Source: Trichopria drosophilae | Taxonomy: Eukaryota; Arthropoda; Insecta; Hymenoptera; Diapriidae | DNA: 64,000 nucleotides | Assembly: GCA_030407085.1 (NCBI GenBank) | Contig: CM059587.1 | Span: 70,917,001 to 70,981,000, forward strand | Direction: 5' to 3' | In this document: positions 60,778 to 64,000 of the stretch, piece by piece | Numbering within the stretch: position 1 is the stretch's first letter | Layout: the number at the start of each line of letters is the position of its first letter | Notes under the pieces: generated by a model | What the model was told of the DNA's origin: nothing | Database searches by the model: none | Seen by the model: the letters and a program-made list of their open reading frames with translations, nothing else | Translations under genes and position numbers: made by a program

Positions 60778-61872
60778 TCATGAAAATAATTTAGATAATT
60801 CCTCCTCAGTTTGGATGTGTACAGTTTTGGTTGTAGGATCATCATTCTTTTTAACTAAAATTTTTCCATCTCTCACCCAGACATATTTAATGCCACGCTC
60901 GCGTACCATACGCTTAACTGAGCGAAGTAATTGGTAGGAATCAGTGGTTAACCAATCATTTGCATAAATTTTATTGTCTGCGGCAACACTCCAAATGGAT
61001 GATGCGCAGAGTTCCTTAGAATTTCTTATGGAGCTGCAAAGTGTGTTCCGCTTTTTTATTTAGTCGAATTCCACATGAATCGGGGTCGATTTTCCTACAT
61101 TTCATTTTGAGGATTTAATTCGATGTGCACTAATAATATCGTCAGATGTTATATCTACGCCGACTGCTGATGCCGTGTTGATGACCAGTTTGTTGATGTC
61201 TTCATTTTGTTCTCGAGGTATACCAGATATTGATAAATCGTGACGAAATGCTTGCTGTACTACGGAATTTAAGCTCCGAGTTAATTTGTTCAGTTGATCC
61301 CAAATTTTTGCATTATCAGCCTTAAGTTCATCGTTTTCCGTTTTTAATGCCGCTCATTGTGTATTAAATTCTGCCCGCAATTTGTTTTGTTCCTCAATGA
61401 AAGATGCGTTTGATCTCTGTTCTTCTATAAAGCTATATAAGGTATTAGAGTTTTCATTGATTGCTTTTATGACATCTGCATTTACGTTCTCTTTAATAGC
61501 AGTTATGAGCTCAGCAAGAGGGCACTCAGGGGCAGTTGATGTATCACTTTTTGAAAATGTAATGATTTTGTTCAAAGATAAATTTTCATCTGAATTCTTG
61601 CCTGCTACGGATTTAACCGAAGATGTGGAACTAGAACGAGATAGCGATGTTTTTTGCATACCTGGATTTGCTTTAATTATGCAATTTTTACATACCGTGA
61701 TTACGGTTGATGGTTTGTCTTGCGTAGAAACTTTTGTGAATTCTGTACACTTCGGGTGATAGGGAACTTGGCAATAATCACAAATTTGAGGGGTTTTCAC
61801 AGTCTGACCACAGTTACCACCGCAATATTGTACTTTAACACTTTTGTCAGGCATCATAAATACTAATATCAC
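60778..61872 (-). pseudogene. LINE ORF1 with PHD-like finger, coiled coil and FP-type C-terminus
   Basis: The N-terminus has a PHD-like zinc module (YCGGNCGQTV, ICDYCQVPYHPKC, VCKNC), then a Ser-rich linker and a probable coiled coil (NKLRAEFNTQ...LKTENDELKADNAKIWDQL). An SISGIPREQNEDINKLV block follows. The C-terminal domain is KIYANDWLTTDSYQLL...KYVWVRDGKILVKK, of the FP-C type seen in many Jockey/CR1 ORF1 proteins. Three in-frame stops interrupt the frame: TGA at about 61354, then TGA and TAA near 61100 and 61060. The terminal TGA is at 60778-60780. MPDKSVKVQYC is a likely true start, a few codons in. The role would be RNA binding in the retrotransposition particle. Confidence 0.8.
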
Positions 61873-62532
61873 TATTTTTCAAATTTTCTTCATATTTAAT
61901 ACGATAATAATTTTGATTGAATATTATAAGTTTTTAATTTAAATCAAAATAAAAGCTACTCTTATGAGCAAATATAAACAAATGATCCTAATAACAGTTC
62001 AACTTTTGGTTATATGTGTGTGAAGTAAACACCGGTACTAAGTAAATATTCTTCAGCTGAGAAAGAACGAAGAAAGAGACAGCACTATGAATTGTAGAAG
62101 AAAAAGCGGCAACTCTGTCTATCTAAATATGTCACTTATCAAGATCCACGAATGTTTGAAAGATATTACATTATAATGTTTTTATTTATAGTGTTCATTA
62201 ATTTTTGTAGTTGTAAGTGGCCTTCATAGATGTCGTCAGTTGTACTCATGAAAACATCACTTTGTTGAGGAACGACTTGCGTAAATAAATAAATATAATG
62301 TAGAGATTTTCGTTGCGATTTTATTTGCAACAATTTCACACAGAATTCACACTTTATGAGGATAAATTCCAAAGACTAAGGCACTTTTTATGCTGCTGTA
62401 CACTAGCGGAAACCGTGTGGTACACTTTTAAAAGTTTATAGCAATTATTTAAGTACGAAATTGAAAATGTAATTAGAGCGCGACAAAACGTGACCGATCG
62501 ACATGGCTGCCATGTACCTACTCAATTTTATG
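61873..62532 (-). other. 5' leader of the LINE
   Basis: About 660 bp lie between ORF1 and the upstream array remnant. No internal repeat or frame stands out. It should hold the internal promoter of the element if this is full length, but I cannot point to a motif. Confidence 0.5.
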
Positions 62533-62755
62533 TTATTGGCAATACAAAATAGGAACACAAAATGATACAAAAGAAAATGACGATACAGTAATGTCAAAAG
62601 TTGCCATCGGCATTGCCCGGTGCAGTCTGCAGAGGAAAACCATGTCCTCAACACCATGGATAAGGGAGTCCGACGCACGTGGGGGTTAACCAACATCTTC
62701 AACCCCCTATGGTTCCTAATGCATCCCCCCCCCCCCTCACCGTAAAAAAAATTGA
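62533..62755. repeat. Continuation of the 304-bp array beyond the LINE
   Basis: TTATTGGCAATACAAAATAG resumes the unit exactly where it was broken at 57371. This unit lacks about 85 bp in its middle (the GGATATCGG...GGTTTTGGTC part) and ends at a C-run near 62726-62735. Confidence 0.85.
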
Positions 62756-64000
62756 CAGATTTATCGCGAAATAAGGGACAAAGTTACAATAAGAGGAGTT
62801 AAAATAAGGGGAAGACTACTGTATTTCAACAAACATACCTAACGAGATATGTCGTAATCAAAATGTAAAGAATGAACTTTACAGAAGTCGATGGTATCAT
62901 CGAAATTTTAGATTTTTTAATGTAAAATGAATCGTTTTATAACAATAATTGTATAAATATATAGGATTTATTTACAGCATAATTAGTGTCTGGCGATTAA
63001 TTACAACTCTAATAACTCAGAAAAGTTTGATCATTTTTTCGGGAAACGTTATTTGTTTGCAAATTGTTTTCAATAGCAATACCGTGACGATGGATCTCAT
63101 TATGAATTTAGTATTAATCGCTTGCTTCAATAAAGCTTTTCGATATGGGAATATTTACATAAATCAACTTCCTCTTGCTACAACTGTCAACATTTTCTCC
63201 TGCACGAAGTTAGGCAGAAGTAAAAAACATAAGATACATCTTGCGCGAGCAATATCATTAGCTGTCTTTCCTCGAACCTCGGCAGCTAATTTTATTGTCA
63301 CACCTCATAGTTAAAAAATATATAATAAATAACTAGCCAGTTAAAAAATGTATTACGCAATGCAATTATACACACCAATTTCAATGTCGCATAACTAGTC
63401 TATAGAAACACGTGCGTATACGACATGCATTATGTATTACGGTATCTTGACGCCCGACGGTTCTCCTTATGACCAAATGACAATCCACTTCAATAACGGG
63501 AGCCAGGAGCTCGAAGAAAAAAAACTGCGAACGCCGCGTCGCCACCTGTCGGCATCAAAACACACGGAGTGCGGCAGTCTTTACTATGGCTTTATAGCAA
63601 ATACAAACTTTAACTATGAACAACTGTAAATATAAAGATTTTCTACCAGACATGGTGTGAAATGAAGACACACTAGATTATAGTTATTTTAACTATATTT
63701 GTCATATTTATTTAAATCATTCTACATAATTGATTTTTTTAACTATGAGGAGATAGACGGTGTAACAAAATTATAGTAAAATCGACTATGAAAGTGGTAA
63801 TTTTAACTATTTTTCATAGCAGTTTTAACTATATTTTTCCAACTTTGTGATATAGTCAATTGAACTATGGATTTTTTTCTCAGTGCACTATACATGTATT
63901 CAAGGAGTACGCAAAAAGTACGCCGTCACTCTTAATACGTATCTTCGCGACTTCCAAAAGTAGCCAACATACCCGCCATGTACAAAACTGCAATTTATTC
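62756..64000. other. Unassigned; candidate element end near 63885
   Basis: No gene is supported. TTTTAACTAT-like words recur at about 63680-63860, and the stretch ends in a T-run followed by CTCAGTGCAC near 63876-63889. This resembles CAC-G-GAAAAAA-type transposon ends elsewhere in the window. The open frames at 62949-63314 and 63432-63629 have no recognisable homology. Confidence 0.4.

Larger units (their letters stand above)
57372..62532 (-). mobile_element. Near full-length APE-type LINE (Jockey/CR1 group), 5.2 kb
   Basis: The element is bounded by the 304-bp array on both sides, with a candidate TTATTG target duplication (about 57366-57371 and 62533-62538). On the minus strand it has a leader of about 660 bp, ORF1 (61872 to 60778), ORF2 (60777 to 57721), a 3' UTR of about 350 bp and a short tail of TACAA-type repeats at about 57372-57390. 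Such simple-repeat tails replace poly-A in several Jockey/CR1/I-type LINEs. Confidence 0.8.

Noticed and set aside
60183..60845. Additional minus-strand frames at 60183-60368 and 60519-60845
   Set aside because: They are out-of-frame shadows of LINE ORF2 and the ORF1-ORF2 junction.

Overview
The window looks like a non-coding, repeat-saturated piece of a eukaryotic (arthropod) nuclear genome. It is AT-rich. It carries short TTAGG tracts (the insect telomere motif), a mariner fragment, a Penelope-like element and a LINE of kinds common in insects. An insect, quite possibly a hymenopteran such as an ant, is my best inference; the sequence alone cannot name a species. I found no host protein-coding gene that I can defend. 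Every protein-like segment I recognise belongs to a transposable element, and all but one (the LINE ORF2) are broken.

Layout, left to right. 0-3.5 kb: three fold-back (inverted-repeat) elements. 3.75-5.86 kb: a fractured pogo/Tigger-type transposase on the minus strand, abutting a 68-bp satellite (5.87-8.75 kb, about 42 copies, with a higher-order repeat of about 1087 bp). 9.4-13.1 kb: TIR elements lying side by side or nested (TA-flanked, TTAA-flanked). 13.1-15.9 kb: a 2.8-kb near-perfect palindrome. 17.2-19.5 kb: a TTAGG tract, then 133-bp and 164-bp tandem repeats. 20.4-24.2 kb: two halves of a RAG1/Transib-like transposase separated by about 1.9 kb. 24.4-27.4 kb: an 82/92-bp satellite in which each unit is a hairpin.

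29-31.5 kb: a TA-flanked element carrying an inserted, 5'-truncated Penelope-like element with RT and GIY-YIG domains and a remnant hammerhead-like motif. 32-34 kb: a tandemly duplicated block of the 133-bp family, inverted relative to the 17-18 kb copy. 34.2-34.7 kb: a hAT dimerisation domain. 35-37.5 kb: two direct copies of a 1.2-kb unit. 41-43 kb: a TIR element with the C-terminal part of an unnamed transposase-like family; its N-terminal part is found in another copy at 53.4-54.6 kb. 43-47 kb: a fold-back element and a mariner fragment whose frame runs into 322 bp of (AG)n. 47-53 kb: mostly unassigned sequence plus two short palindromes. 54.5-57.4 kb: the 3' part of a restriction-like-endonuclease (R2-like) LINE followed by a 304-bp tandem array. 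57.4-62.5 kb: a nearly full-length APE-type LINE on the minus strand, inserted into that array. 62.5-64 kb: the array remnant and unassigned sequence.

The parts do not form a cellular pathway. What links them is nesting and structure: element inserted into element, satellites next to transposase fragments, and an unusual abundance of long inverted repeats able to form hairpin RNA.
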